Part shown: positions 29,701 through 38,230 of the stretch, one piece after another
Numbering within the stretch: position 1 is the first letter of the stretch
Layout of the letters: every line of letters begins with the position of its first letter
From: Asanoa ishikariensis
Lineage (GTDB): Bacteria; Actinomycetota; Actinomycetes; Mycobacteriales; Micromonosporaceae
DNA length: 64,000 nt
Direction: 5' to 3'
Assembly (NCBI RefSeq): GCF_900107455.1
Contig: NZ_FNQB01000005.1
Span: 248,001 to 312,000, forward strand
The notes under the pieces: model-generated
Seen by the model: the letters and a program-made list of their open reading frames with translations, nothing else
Database searches by the model: none
Told to the model about the DNA's origin: nothing
Position numbers and translations under genes: made by a program

Positions 29701-31580
29701 CCGCCGGCCAGCACTCCCTGGTCCAGTGCGGTCAGCAGCGACTCCGGGCCGCCACTGACCACGGGCACGTCGGCGCTGGCCACCGCCGACACGACCGGGA
29801 CCTCCCGCTGCACCTCGAAGATCTCGATCGACGGCACGGCGGTCCCGGCGTCGGCGGGGCTGCCTCCGGGATACGCCGCGACGGTGGGACCGAACTGCGC
29901 CGCGGGACGCAGCCCCGGTGAGCCGGCGACGGCCTGGCGGATGGCGGCGATGGGCGGTGCGCCGGTCGCCGCGCGGTCGATGTCGTGGCGCACCAACAGG
30001 AAGCGGTAGCCGGACCGGGCGAGGAAGTCGGCGAGGGCGGGGGAGCCGCGGCCCTGTTCGAGCACTGCCTCGACGGTGTCCATGACCCGGGTGTTGCCCT
30101 CGGAGCCCAGCGGGATCTGGTTGCGGGTCGCCCATGGCGCACCGGCCAGCGGCTGGATGACCTCGTCGACGGTGCGACCCCAGGTGTTCTGGGCGAAGCC
30201 GACGCCCGGCACGACCAGCGTGCGGGCGCGGGAGTCCTGCGCGGCGAGCCAGCCGCTGGCCTGCCGCCAGTAGTCGGGCACCTCGGACCAGCCGGGGCCG
30301 GGCCGCAGCGCGCCGGACCAGGCCGGCGCGGCGGCCACGAGCAGCAGGGCGGCGACGACCGGTGCGACGGGCAAGCGGAACCGGCGCACGGCGAACGCGC
30401 GGCTGGCCGCGTGGGCGAGCCCGAGGACGATCGGCAGCCGCAGCACGGGTTCGAACTTGTGCACGTTGCGCAGCGGTGCGAGCGGACCGTCGAGGAGATC
30501 GCGGACCGGGCCCGCGAACGGGCTGTCGAACGTGCCGAGGTAGCCGACGGCGAGCAGGGTCAGCCCGGTCAGCATGCCGAAGACCAAGAACCGCCGCTCG
30601 GGCAGGCCGCGCAGCCCGAGGCCGACCAGGCCGACGATCGCGACGAGCGCGGTCGCCACCATCAGCACCGGGCTGTCGATCAGCACCCAGCCGGCCGGCC
30701 ACCAGGGTTCGCCCTGGATGACGTACCCGACCCACTGGTTCGTGCCGCGCATCGCCTGGAACAGCGACGTGACCGCGGTGGTGGTCGCCGACGACTCGAT
30801 GAAGTCGAGGAACGGGAGGCTGTACTGGCCGAGCAGCAGCAGCGGCAGCACCCACCAGAGGCTGACCGCCGTCACGCAGAGGGTCCACCAGGCGGCCAGG
30901 GCGGTGTGCCGGCGGTCCCAGCGGCGGGTCAGGAACCAGATGCCGGGCAGGACCAGCGCCATCAGCACGGCGGCCGCGTTGATCCCGCCCATGCACAGCA
31001 CGGCGAGGGCGGACAGCGCTGCCGCGCGGCGCGGTGAGCGCACCGTGATCAGCGGCAGCAGCACCCAGGGCAGCATGACCACGGGCAGCATCTCGGCCGA
31101 GAGCGGCCCGACCTCGGTGAGCATCCGCGGTGCCAGCGCGTAGGCCAGGGCGGCCAGCAGGCGGGCCGGCTCCGAGCCGACGCGCAGGGCGCGGGCGAGC
31201 AGCAGCACGCCGAGGTAGGCCACGACGAGCAGCAGCGCGGACCACAGCCGCTGCGTGACCCAGGTCGGCATGCCGAGCAGGTCGCCGCCGGCGAAGAACG
31301 GCCCCATCGGGAACAGGTATCCGTACGCCTGGTTCTGTAGCTCGCCCGAGGTCGCTTCGGGGTTCCACAGGTGCAGCGCCCGGCTCATGAAGCCGATCGG
31401 GTCGACGGCGAGGTCGAGCTTGGTGTCGAAAGTGGACTGTCCGGGGCGCTGGAGGAACGCGACGACCACCAGCGACAAGGCGCCGGCCGCGGTGCCGATC
31501 CAGCGCAGGCTCCGGCGCGCCGTGGGTGCAGCGGGCTCGGTGGCGACGGCCGCGACCGGCTCCTGCGTGATGGCGGTCAT
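26730..31580 (-). CDS. aftD: AftD alpha-(1->3)-arabinofuranosyltransferase fused to a SAM methyltransferase
   Basis: 1616 residues, larger than mycobacterial AftD (about 1400). The N-terminal 430 residues are a GT-C multi-span domain (LNPEATSG-like loop: LHLWNPEATSGELQNQAYGYLFPMGPFF). Two carbohydrate-binding sandwich regions follow (near 690-800 and 930-1050), then further membrane spans (about 1240-1360). Residues about 1370-1616 form a class I methyltransferase with SAM motif VVLDVGGGPGYFAEAF near 1408 and SSNVVEHVATPERMLDEMVRVTRPGG. The methyltransferase resembles stand-alone Rv0224c. AftD adds arabinofuranose to cell-wall arabinan outside the membrane; the fused domain should face the cytoplasm. 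ATG 31580 overlaps the VWA stop. Confidence 0.9.
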   Translation of the reverse strand: MTAITQEPVAAVATEPAAPTARRSLRWIGTAAGALSLVVVAFLQRPGQSTFDTKLDLAVDPIGFMSRALHLWNPEATSGELQNQAYGYLFPMGPFFAGGDLLGMPTWVTQRLWSALLLVVAYLGVLLLARALRVGSEPARLLAALAYALAPRMLTEVGPLSAEMLPVVMLPWVLLPLITVRSPRRAAALSALAVLCMGGINAAAVLMALVLPGIWFLTRRWDRRHTALAAWWTLCVTAVSLWWVLPLLLLGQYSLPFLDFIESSATTTAVTSLFQAMRGTNQWVGYVIQGEPWWPAGWVLIDSPVLMVATALVAIVGLVGLGLRGLPERRFLVFGMLTGLTLLAVGYLGTFDSPFAGPVRDLLDGPLAPLRNVHKFEPVLRLPIVLGLAHAASRAFAVRRFRLPVAPVVAALLLVAAAPAWSGALRPGPGWSEVPDYWRQASGWLAAQDSRARTLVVPGVGFAQNTWGRTVDEVIQPLAGAPWATRNQIPLGSEGNTRVMDTVEAVLEQGRGSPALADFLARSGYRFLLVRHDIDRAATGAPPIAAIRQAVAGSPGLRPAAQFGPTVAAYPGGSPADAGTAVPSIEIFEVQREVPVVSAVASADVPVVSGGPESLLTALDQGVLAGGTPTVLAGDDLTTTVPTYVAPIVTDGLRRRELNVGRVRDNLSQTMTSDEETRQGRQRGDLLPFAAAGHETVTAYQGIRSVTASSSAAFADTLAPTDVSHLPFAALDGDPRTAWRSDPLAPAAGQWLEVTFDTPRRVDELTVDFDTDLRDATPVGYVRVSTDQGDIERQVPQRPGPHRLDPLPGLTATVRVTVLALAPGFPNGAVGLRELGIPGLAAERALRVPADSPSGRPPVYAFARGPEDRGACFAPAGTIHCDQFLSRVGEEPLGLDRIFATPMKADYGLRLTARPRPGGTLPLDAPVTAASSSVLAGDPLVGADAAVDGDPATAWLSEPVDPTPSVDLAWTGKRRIDRLRLIVPDAPAASKPLAVVLRAGGRDLPADVGTDGWVRFPALTTDRLSIVVSRSAEVTGDSRGNGWPAPVGFAEVEIPGVTAQGTAPRIDAPCGAGPTVTLDGTAYATSVAGSLADVRAGRGLPVTICDLFASASVALEAGEHRLHTTPSKAFLVDTATLAPVRTAATAPAQTRAVSVSRWDTTVRTVTVGPGEAALLVIPENFSSGAAATLDGTRLRKVRVDGWQQAYEVPAGAGGTVTLEFTPDRSYRAGLATGAAAVLLVFVLVLIPVRRRAGTPFMAPRAPSWWIVVPLGLVAVVLGGFPALALLIAAMLGRQLWPHLLPVVAAAAAVIGTAIAVLGRVQGHGQDWAYTGPTQAALLAAVCAVAATLAPSAKELPQGPPPYRATLGRAVRLFRAFLHEQSDPDRFYSTLAADSVRQLGSYLDLRDTVVLDVGGGPGYFAEAFQRAGATYLGLDPEAGDLPEPGNGGAGAPSVRGSGTALPVRTSSVDVCYSSNVVEHVATPERMLDEMVRVTRPGGTLFVSFTPWLSPWGGHETAPWHYLGGTRARRRYAKKFGREPKNRYGETLFPVSAAQVHRWARAAARQGQVEIVDVLPRYHPWWAQWSARVPLLRETITWNYTLVLRRPKSWGSRTEVTQ

Positions 31581-33181
31581 CGGCGGCACTCCGGCGGCAG
31601 GCAGCTGAACTCCGCGAGCGCGGAGAAGAAGATCTGGCGGATCCCGGCTGGTTCGGGCGTCAGCGCCACGCGCCCGCCGGTGGCCTTGGCGATCGTGTTG
31701 AGCTCGCCGGCGTCGATGTCGGGGCCGACGCCGATGAACAGGACGGGCAGCGGGCGGCGCGGGTCCTGGAGGCGGGCCAGCTCGCGCATCAGCTTGTCCC
31801 GGCCGATCCCGCTCGAGTTGTCGTCGGTGCCGTCGGTGAGGACCAGCACGAGGTTGATCCGGCCTGGAGTCCAGTTGCGGGTGCCGTCCTGGTACGCGGC
31901 CAGCATCGTGTCGTAGAGGCCGGTGCCGCCGCTGGGCTTGACCCGGATCGCGCCGAGCTCCCGCACGATCTCCGCGCGCCGGGGGCCGACCGGCCCGACC
32001 GGCACCACCTCGCGGTAGTCCTTGCCGCCGTCCACGTCGGTGGAGAACGTCCAGATGCCGATCTCGGTCGTGCCCAGCAGCAGCCCCACGCCACCCTGCG
32101 CGGCCTTGACGGTGGCCGACAAGCGGGTGTCGCCGTCGCCGACCGCCGCGGCCATCGAGCCTGAGGTGTCGAGCACCGCGAGCAGCCGGGCGCTGATGTG
32201 CACGCCGCCCCAGGCGTTGAGCAGGTCGGTCGTCTCGGCCTCCGACGGCACCGGCGCCGGCCGGTAGGACCTGGTGCGGATCCGTCCCGCACCGCCCGTC
32301 GGTGGGGCGCCGGCCGGTGAGCGCAGACCGTCGCGGGCCAGGGCCGCCACTCCGTCCGCGGCCAGCAGCAGCCGCAGGAAGGCGGCGGCGCCGTCGCGGG
32401 CCTGGCCGCCGGCGAGCACGGCGTACGGGTAGTCGGGGCCGGGCAGCGGGCTCGGCGGGTACACCGCCACCTGGGCGCCGGCCCGCAGCACCTGCTGCTC
32501 GGTCGTCACGACGGCGGACTCGGCATCGCCGGGACCGGCCGGTGTCGGCGCGGCCTCGCTGGAGACGGCGACGGTGCGCGGCGCGAGCCGGCGCATGATG
32601 GCGGCGGCCGCACCGGGGCCGTCGCCCGCCATGGCCTTGATGCCGGCCACGGCCGCGAAGCCGAGCGGGCTGGTGGCCGGGTCCGGCAGCACCACGGGCA
32701 GCGGCGGGTTCTCGGCGGCGACGAGGGACTTCCAGCTCGGCTTGCGGCGCGGCCAGCCGAGCCGGGTCGCGGACCGTTCGTCGAGCGCGAGCACGACAGG
32801 GGTGGCCGCCACGGACACGCCAGTCGTAGGCACCTGGAAGGCGCCGGCCGCCCGGGCGCGGCGCAGCCACAGCGTCGACTCCGGCAACCAGACGTCGGGC
32901 CGCACGCCGGCGGTGAGCAGCCGCAGCACGTCGGCGGACTCGCGGGCCTCGACGGTCACGTCCAGGCAGGTCTCGCGGGTGGCGACCTGTTCGCCGACCT
33001 CGCGCGCGGCGGCCGCCACGCTGGGCGCGACCATGACGCGCAATGCGATGCGCCGTTCGCAGGTCGGGTCGTCGCCGGTGCGGTCGACGTAGCTGAGCGC
33101 GGCCCAGCCGGCGAGCACCACGACGAGGGCGGCACTCAGCAGCACGACCGGCCAGAACTCCGGTCGGCGGTTGTCCGCCAC
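31577..33181 (-). CDS. Membrane-anchored solute-binding/VWA-domain protein
   Basis: 534 residues. An N-terminal membrane anchor (about 9-31), a family-11-like solute-binding region (about 45-300: LRVMVAPSVAAAAREVGEQVA, PDVWLPESTLWLRRA), then a VWA domain from about 330 with MIDAS motif LDTSGSM and the downstream VLVLTDGTDDN. VWA domains bind ligands via a metal ion; the same architecture is common in actinobacteria but the role is unknown. It heads the operon with AftD and DUF3068, coupled by ATGA, so an envelope-assembly function is likely. GTG start 33181. Confidence 0.88.
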   Translation of the reverse strand: MADNRRPEFWPVVLLSAALVVVLAGWAALSYVDRTGDDPTCERRIALRVMVAPSVAAAAREVGEQVATRETCLDVTVEARESADVLRLLTAGVRPDVWLPESTLWLRRARAAGAFQVPTTGVSVAATPVVLALDERSATRLGWPRRKPSWKSLVAAENPPLPVVLPDPATSPLGFAAVAGIKAMAGDGPGAAAAIMRRLAPRTVAVSSEAAPTPAGPGDAESAVVTTEQQVLRAGAQVAVYPPSPLPGPDYPYAVLAGGQARDGAAAFLRLLLAADGVAALARDGLRSPAGAPPTGGAGRIRTRSYRPAPVPSEAETTDLLNAWGGVHISARLLAVLDTSGSMAAAVGDGDTRLSATVKAAQGGVGLLLGTTEIGIWTFSTDVDGGKDYREVVPVGPVGPRRAEIVRELGAIRVKPSGGTGLYDTMLAAYQDGTRNWTPGRINLVLVLTDGTDDNSSGIGRDKLMRELARLQDPRRPLPVLFIGVGPDIDAGELNTIAKATGGRVALTPEPAGIRQIFFSALAEFSCLPPECRR

Positions 33182-33297
33182 GCTCCCTACCTACCTTTCA
33201 CAGATCATCGACGCCAAGCGTTGCCAACCAACCCAACCGCGCCCTAGGGTGACGCGGTCGCGAATATTACTCGCTGGTAGGGGTGGCGGAGTAGACC

Positions 33298-34488
33298 ATG
33301 ACGGATGCTTTGGCGCCACACCTGGTGTTCCTGAACTGGCGCGATGTGCGCCATCCCGAGGGCGGCGGCTCGGAGGTCTACATCGAGCGGATGGCAGCCG
33401 AGCTGACCACTCGCGGCTACCGCGTCACGCTTTTTTGCCAGGCACACGGTAGCGCTCCGGAGCGCGAGGTCAAGACCGACGGCGTTGCGATCGTGCGACG
33501 GGGCGGCCGGCACACCGTGTACCTGCGGGCCGCGATCGCCTACCTGGCCGGCGTTCTGGGCTTCGGACCGTTGTCGCGCCGGGGTTTCGGGCGTCCCGAC
33601 CTGATCGTCGACGTCTGCAACGGCTTGCCGTTCCTGAGCCCGCTCTACTCGCGCCGGCCCGTAATCACGTTGGTACACCACGTACACCGCGAGCAGTGGC
33701 CCGTGGTCTTCGGCCCGATGATGTCCCGGATCGGCTGGTGGGTCGAGTCGCGGCTGGCGGTGCGCGTCTACCGCCACCGCCGCTACGTCACCGTCTCCCC
33801 GACCAGCCGCCGCGAGCTCGTCGAGCTCGGCGTGGATCCCGAGATGATCCGGGTCGTGCACAACGGGACCCCGGAGGTCTCCGGGCCGCCCGCACCGCGT
33901 TCGGTCAACCCGAGCCTGCTGGTGCTCGGCCGTCTGGTGCCACACAAGCGGATCGAGCTGGCGCTGCGGGTCACCGCGCTGCTCTCGCCGGAACTGCCCG
34001 GCCTGGAGCTCGTCGTCGCCGGCCGGGGCTGGTGGGAGGACCCGCTGCGGGAGCTCGCCGCCGACCTCGGCATCGAGGACCGGGTGCGGTTCACCGGCTT
34101 CGTCTCCGACGAGCACAAGCACGAGCTCCTCTGCCGTTCGTGGCTGTCGCTGATGCCCTCCCTCAAGGAGGGCTGGGGTCTGACCATTGTGGAGGCCGGC
34201 GCGCACGGCACGCCCGGGGTGGCGTTCCAGTCGGCCGGCGGGGTCGCCGACGCGATCGTCGACGGGGAGACCGGGACGCTCGTGCACGACGAGGTCGACT
34301 TCCTGCGCGCCGTGCGCCGGCTGCTCCGCGACCCGGAGCGGCGGGCGGAGATGGGTGTGGCGGCGCAGAAGTACGCGCAGCAGTTCACCTGGGCGGCCTC
34401 GGGCGAGGCGTTCGCAGCAGTCGTGGCCGAGCAGCTACGGGCCGGTGCTACCGGCGAGCCGGGGGCGAACCCCCGGCCGCACGGTTAA
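33298..34488 (+). CDS. GT4-family glycosyltransferase
   Basis: 396 residues with two Rossmann lobes. N-terminal LVFLNWRDVRHPEGGGSEVYIERMAAELTTRGY (acceptor side) and C-terminal nucleotide-sugar site LVLGRLVPHKRIELALRV and EGWGLTIVEAGAHGTPGVAF (E-x7-E motif). Retaining GT-B glycosyltransferase using a nucleotide sugar in the cytoplasm. The mycobacterial neighbour of this gene set (Rv0225) is a GT4 enzyme of the same kind. It is divergent from the VWA-AftD unit and overlaps the DUF2613 gene by four bases tail to tail. Ribosome site GGCGGAG. Confidence 0.92.
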   Translation: MTDALAPHLVFLNWRDVRHPEGGGSEVYIERMAAELTTRGYRVTLFCQAHGSAPEREVKTDGVAIVRRGGRHTVYLRAAIAYLAGVLGFGPLSRRGFGRPDLIVDVCNGLPFLSPLYSRRPVITLVHHVHREQWPVVFGPMMSRIGWWVESRLAVRVYRHRRYVTVSPTSRRELVELGVDPEMIRVVHNGTPEVSGPPAPRSVNPSLLVLGRLVPHKRIELALRVTALLSPELPGLELVVAGRGWWEDPLRELAADLGIEDRVRFTGFVSDEHKHELLCRSWLSLMPSLKEGWGLTIVEAGAHGTPGVAFQSAGGVADAIVDGETGTLVHDEVDFLRAVRRLLRDPERRAEMGVAAQKYAQQFTWAASGEAFAAVVAEQLRAGATGEPGANPRPHG

Positions 34489-34643
34489 CGGGTGCCGTAA
34501 ATGGTCGCCGCCGGGTTGTCGTCGGACTGGTTCGCGACGGTGTCGGCCGAGGGGCTTATCTGGCCGATCGTCGCGATGATTCCGATGAGACCCAACGTCG
34601 CACCGAGGACGGCGGCGACGACGAACGTGGCCAACCGGGCCAT
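34485..34643 (-). CDS. DUF2613 small membrane protein
   Basis: 52 residues. A single hydrophobic segment (about 6-28, FVVAAVLGATLGLIGIIATI) followed by a short polar exported tail rich in Ser, Asp and Asn. This is the DUF2613 family, encoded next to aftD in mycobacteria (Rv0236A). Strong ribosome site GAGGAGGGG before the ATG at 34643. It could be a small partner of the arabinan machinery; the function is not known. Confidence 0.85.
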   Translation of the reverse strand: MARLATFVVAAVLGATLGLIGIIATIGQISPSADTVANQSDDNPAATIYGTR

Positions 34644-34678
34644 AGATACCCCTCCTCGACGTACTGCGTGGCGGGACG

Positions 34679-36334
34679 TTACCACGCGGTAGGTCTGCGG
34701 CGCAGCACCAGAATGGCGGCGAAGATGACCACGAGCGCGGCGAACAGGTGCGCGACGACGGCTGGCCACTGTCGATGCGTCGTGGCCGGTGTCGCGGTGG
34801 CGGACGGGTTCTCCCACAACGCCAGGTTCGGCCCGGTGAACACCGGTCGCAGCCCAGTCAGCACGGACGGCGGCACCGCCACGCCAGGCTCCTCGCGGAC
34901 CAGCACCCACCGCGTGCCGAGCGCCGCGACCGGCTCACCGGCGTCGAGCAGCCGCCGCGCCTCGGCCGCCCGGGGGCTCTCCCCGTCGACCGTCACGGTG
35001 CCGACCTGGAGCTCGTCGTTGATCAGCACAGGCGCGTCCAGGTAGCGCGGTGCCGGGTCGCGCACGATGACACCCCGGTTCCAGGCGTAGCGCTGGTAGC
35101 CGTGGAACGGCAACGAGAGCACCTCGCCGGGTGCGGCCTTCACCTGGGCCGCGACGGTGTCCCATTCCGCCGGGTAGCGGACCGGGCGCAGTTGACCGGC
35201 GGCGCCGAACGCGAGATCCGGGAGGATCGCCACGGGCAGCAGTAGGGCGGCGACCAGCACGACGCGGCCGGCGTTGGCGTCCAGGCGCACGGCGAGGCGG
35301 TCGGCCAGCACCTCGGCGCCGAGCGCGGCCAGGAGCGCGACCAGCACGGCGTACGGGATGAGGAACTTCTGGCTGTCGCGCAGCAGGCCGGCGCCGGGGA
35401 CGTTGACCACCAGCCATTCCATGACCCGCGCACCGGGGCCGATGCTGGCGGCGGCCAGGACGAAGGAACCGGCGGCGAGCACCGCGAGCCGGACCGAGCC
35501 GTCGGGCCACCGGCTCCGCAACGTTCGCCAGCCGGCGGCGGCCAGGACCAGCAGGATCGCCGTCGCGAACGGCGCGAGCACCGAGGATCGGCTGCCTGGC
35601 ACGGTTTGCGCGTTCCAGATGCCGCCGGTGCCGGCCAGCGCGCCCAGGGCGCCGCTCCAGTTCTCCCCGCGGGCGGCGAACGCGGCCACGCCCTCGGGAT
35701 CCGAGGTGCCGCCCGCGGTGCTGGTCGCGGTGGCCACCAGCCATGGCGCACAGAGCGCCGCGGTGCCGGCGATCGCGATGAGGCCGGCCCGGATCGGCAG
35801 CAGGACCGCGACGGTGGCCAGCGCGATCAGGCCGCCGGTCGGAGTGACCGCGGCCGGGGCCGCCGCGAGCACGAGGCGGCCCAGGGCGGGGAGCCGGTTC
35901 GGTGCGGTGCGGAGGTCCAGTGCGGCCTTCACGATCCAGGGCAGTGCGGCGTAGGCGAGCAGCAGGCCCCACTGGCCCAGCAGCAGGCGTTCGGCCAGGA
36001 ACGGCGTCCACGCGTACGCCAGCGCGCCCACCAACCGCGGCAGGGTTCGCTGGGTCGGCACCAGCCGGGCCATGCCGAGGGCCGCGAAGTAGACGATCGC
36101 CGCGAGAACCAGCCGTTGCAGCGCCCAGCCCGGCACCGCGAGGTTGGCCAGCGACACCAGCGCGTCCAGCGGCACCGCCCTCGGCAGCGCGTCGGCCGGC
36201 GCGAACAGCTCGGCGGTCAGCGGCTGCTTGGGCACGAACACCATGTCGTAGCGGAGCACGTAGCCCGGTAGGACCAGTGGCGCCAGCACCACCGCGGTGA
36301 TCGCCCCAGCGGCCAGCCGCTCGGCTCCCTTCAT
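34679..36334 (-). CDS. Multi-spanning membrane protein, GT-C-like (Rv0226c-like)
   Basis: 551 residues with about 11 predicted spans in the first 390 residues, an exported C-terminal domain (about 395-510) and a final span near 525-545 ending in a basic tail. The periplasmic first loop (YDMVFVPKQPL) and overall layout resemble the multi-spanning protein next to the GT4 gene in mycobacteria (Rv0226c), and GT-C-type enzymes that use lipid-linked sugars. No definite catalytic motif assigned. Its ATG overlaps by one base the stop of the next membrane gene upstream (TGATG), so the two are co-translated. Confidence 0.78.
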   Translation of the reverse strand: MKGAERLAAGAITAVVLAPLVLPGYVLRYDMVFVPKQPLTAELFAPADALPRAVPLDALVSLANLAVPGWALQRLVLAAIVYFAALGMARLVPTQRTLPRLVGALAYAWTPFLAERLLLGQWGLLLAYAALPWIVKAALDLRTAPNRLPALGRLVLAAAPAAVTPTGGLIALATVAVLLPIRAGLIAIAGTAALCAPWLVATATSTAGGTSDPEGVAAFAARGENWSGALGALAGTGGIWNAQTVPGSRSSVLAPFATAILLVLAAAGWRTLRSRWPDGSVRLAVLAAGSFVLAAASIGPGARVMEWLVVNVPGAGLLRDSQKFLIPYAVLVALLAALGAEVLADRLAVRLDANAGRVVLVAALLLPVAILPDLAFGAAGQLRPVRYPAEWDTVAAQVKAAPGEVLSLPFHGYQRYAWNRGVIVRDPAPRYLDAPVLINDELQVGTVTVDGESPRAAEARRLLDAGEPVAALGTRWVLVREEPGVAVPPSVLTGLRPVFTGPNLALWENPSATATPATTHRQWPAVVAHLFAALVVIFAAILVLRRRPTAW

Positions 36335-38196
36335 CAGCCGGCCGGCTGCGGAACGACCGAGCCGACGTCGATCTCGTTGGTGCAGAGGTTGGCGGCCGGG
36401 TCCGCGACGCTCAGGTGTACCTCCGCGCCGCCGCCGTCGAGCAGCAGGAAGACGGCGTTCAGGCCGCGGTGCACGTCGAACTGGTGCTCGTGGCCCGCGC
36501 CGAGCCGCAGCGTGCCGGTGGTGTCGCGGTCGGCAATGTAGGCGACCCGGACGGCGTACCAGTAGTCTCCGACGCCGCGTTCCAGTCGGAGCGTGGTCGC
36601 CTGGCCGCCGGTCACCCGGTAGCCGCAGCCCTCCTCCGGGCCGGGCGTGCCGTGCACGCCCTGGACCCAGGCGGGTCGGACGTGCCCTGACTGGTCGAAC
36701 GCCCACAGGTTGCGGGCCTGGGTGACGAAGGTCGGGTCGTGGTCGAGCGGGGAGAAGAACTGGGACTGCAGGTTGTACGGTGCCGACAGCGGCCCGACGA
36801 TGTGCTCCGGCACCGGCTGGTCCATGAACACCGTGCCGGGCGCCGCGGCGGCGAGGTCGGCGCGCGCGGTGTTGAGGTAGTCGCGGCCGGCCTTGACGGC
36901 CCAGTCGTCGCCGTATCCCTTCCCGCTCCAGAAACAGCTCGCCAGGAAGAGCACCAGGACCGCCGGGATGGCGTAGCCGTAGGCGGGCAGCCAGCGCGGG
37001 GCCGCCCGCACGGGTTCGGGCGCCTCGCCCTCGCGCGCCTCGCCTTCGTGCGCCTCGCGCAGCCCGCAGAGCGCGACGCCGAGACAGATCGCGGCGACCA
37101 CGGCGATCTCGCCGACGTACCGGGGCACCGCGCCGGCCACCCCGCTGAAGATCGAACCCATCCGGGTCGCGCCGAGCAGGGCGGCGTCCAGCGCCAGGTA
37201 GCTCAGCAGCAGCAGCCAGGCCCGCACGGCGAGCCCGCGCCGCAGCAGGATCGTCACCGCGACCAGTGCCGCGAACACCACCAGCGCGGCCACCCGGGCC
37301 GCGAGCGACGGCGCGGTCAGCGGGGCGCCGTCGGCGCCGTCGAGCCAGCTCCACGGCCCGCCGAGCAGACCCGGCACGACGGTGTGGGTGACGAGCTGGC
37401 CGACGAAGGTGGCGACCTCGCCGACCGACGAGGGCTGGCGCAGCGACGAGGTGGTGGTCCGCGACAGGTAGAGCGCCAGGAAGGCCAGCGACACGACGGT
37501 CAGGACCAGCCAGACGGGCCACCATCGGCGAGCGGCTCCGACCACCGCGCGCACCGGGCCGCCCGGGCTGTAGACGAAGATGGCGAAAAGCGCCACGAAA
37601 GCGACGATCAGCAACGACTTCTCGAAGAACACCAGGCCGAACACGACCGCGGCCGCCAGCGTCACCAGGTGCCGCCGCCCGCCGCCGCGCTGGTAGCGGA
37701 CGAACGCACCGGCCGCGAGCACCATCGCGAGCTGCATCGGCAGCACGTTGACGCCGACCGCCCACCAGGAGGTGGCCTCCAGCGTCAGCGGGGTGAAGAG
37801 GAACAGCGACAGCGGCGCGAGCAGCAGCGGGCTCGTCGGCAGCATGAGCAGCAACAGGCGGTAGAGGGCGACGCTGACCAGCGCCTGGCCGACCAGCATC
37901 ACCGTGGCGTACGGCCAGTACTGGAACTCGGTCAGCCGGAGCACGACCCAGGTCAGTAGCTGCCCGGCCGGCATGAAGTGGTTGTTGAACAGCGTGAGCA
38001 GGAAGTCCGGCCCGATGGTGGCGGCGTCGGCCCGGGACAACAGCGGAAAGTCGTCGAAGGTCAGGTAGCCCCGGCTGGTGATGCTGGCCCGCCAGACCAG
38101 GCTGGCGGCGATCAGCCCCGCGGCCAGCAGGTGCACAGGCACCCGCCGGCCTGAAGCGACCGACGGGTGCACTGTTGGCGCGGGGGTGCCTGACAT
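36334..38196 (-). CDS. Multi-spanning membrane protein, probable GT-C-like transferase
   Basis: 620 residues with about 11 predicted spans between 20 and 440 and an exported C-terminal domain (about 445-620). The first exported loop contains RGYLTFDDFPLLSRAD; paired acidic residues in this loop (DD) are typical of GT-C enzymes. The linker around 405-425 is rich in Glu (EAHEGEAREGEAPEP). Probably moves or modifies a glycan at the outer face of the membrane together with the product of the coupled downstream gene. ATG 38196 is chosen by the position of the first span. Confidence 0.72.
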   Translation of the reverse strand: MSGTPAPTVHPSVASGRRVPVHLLAAGLIAASLVWRASITSRGYLTFDDFPLLSRADAATIGPDFLLTLFNNHFMPAGQLLTWVVLRLTEFQYWPYATVMLVGQALVSVALYRLLLLMLPTSPLLLAPLSLFLFTPLTLEATSWWAVGVNVLPMQLAMVLAAGAFVRYQRGGGRRHLVTLAAAVVFGLVFFEKSLLIVAFVALFAIFVYSPGGPVRAVVGAARRWWPVWLVLTVVSLAFLALYLSRTTTSSLRQPSSVGEVATFVGQLVTHTVVPGLLGGPWSWLDGADGAPLTAPSLAARVAALVVFAALVAVTILLRRGLAVRAWLLLLSYLALDAALLGATRMGSIFSGVAGAVPRYVGEIAVVAAICLGVALCGLREAHEGEAREGEAPEPVRAAPRWLPAYGYAIPAVLVLFLASCFWSGKGYGDDWAVKAGRDYLNTARADLAAAAPGTVFMDQPVPEHIVGPLSAPYNLQSQFFSPLDHDPTFVTQARNLWAFDQSGHVRPAWVQGVHGTPGPEEGCGYRVTGGQATTLRLERGVGDYWYAVRVAYIADRDTTGTLRLGAGHEHQFDVHRGLNAVFLLLDGGGAEVHLSVADPAANLCTNEIDVGSVVPQPAG

Positions 38197-38230
38197 GGAG
38201 GGCACCTTAGCGGCGCCGGGCGTGGGCCGA

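Noticed and set aside
31581-32870. In-frame upstream extension of the AftD gene by some 430 codons
   Set aside because: It overlaps the VWA gene in another frame, has an Arg/Pro-rich composition with no domains, and the ATG at 31580 is coupled to the VWA stop.
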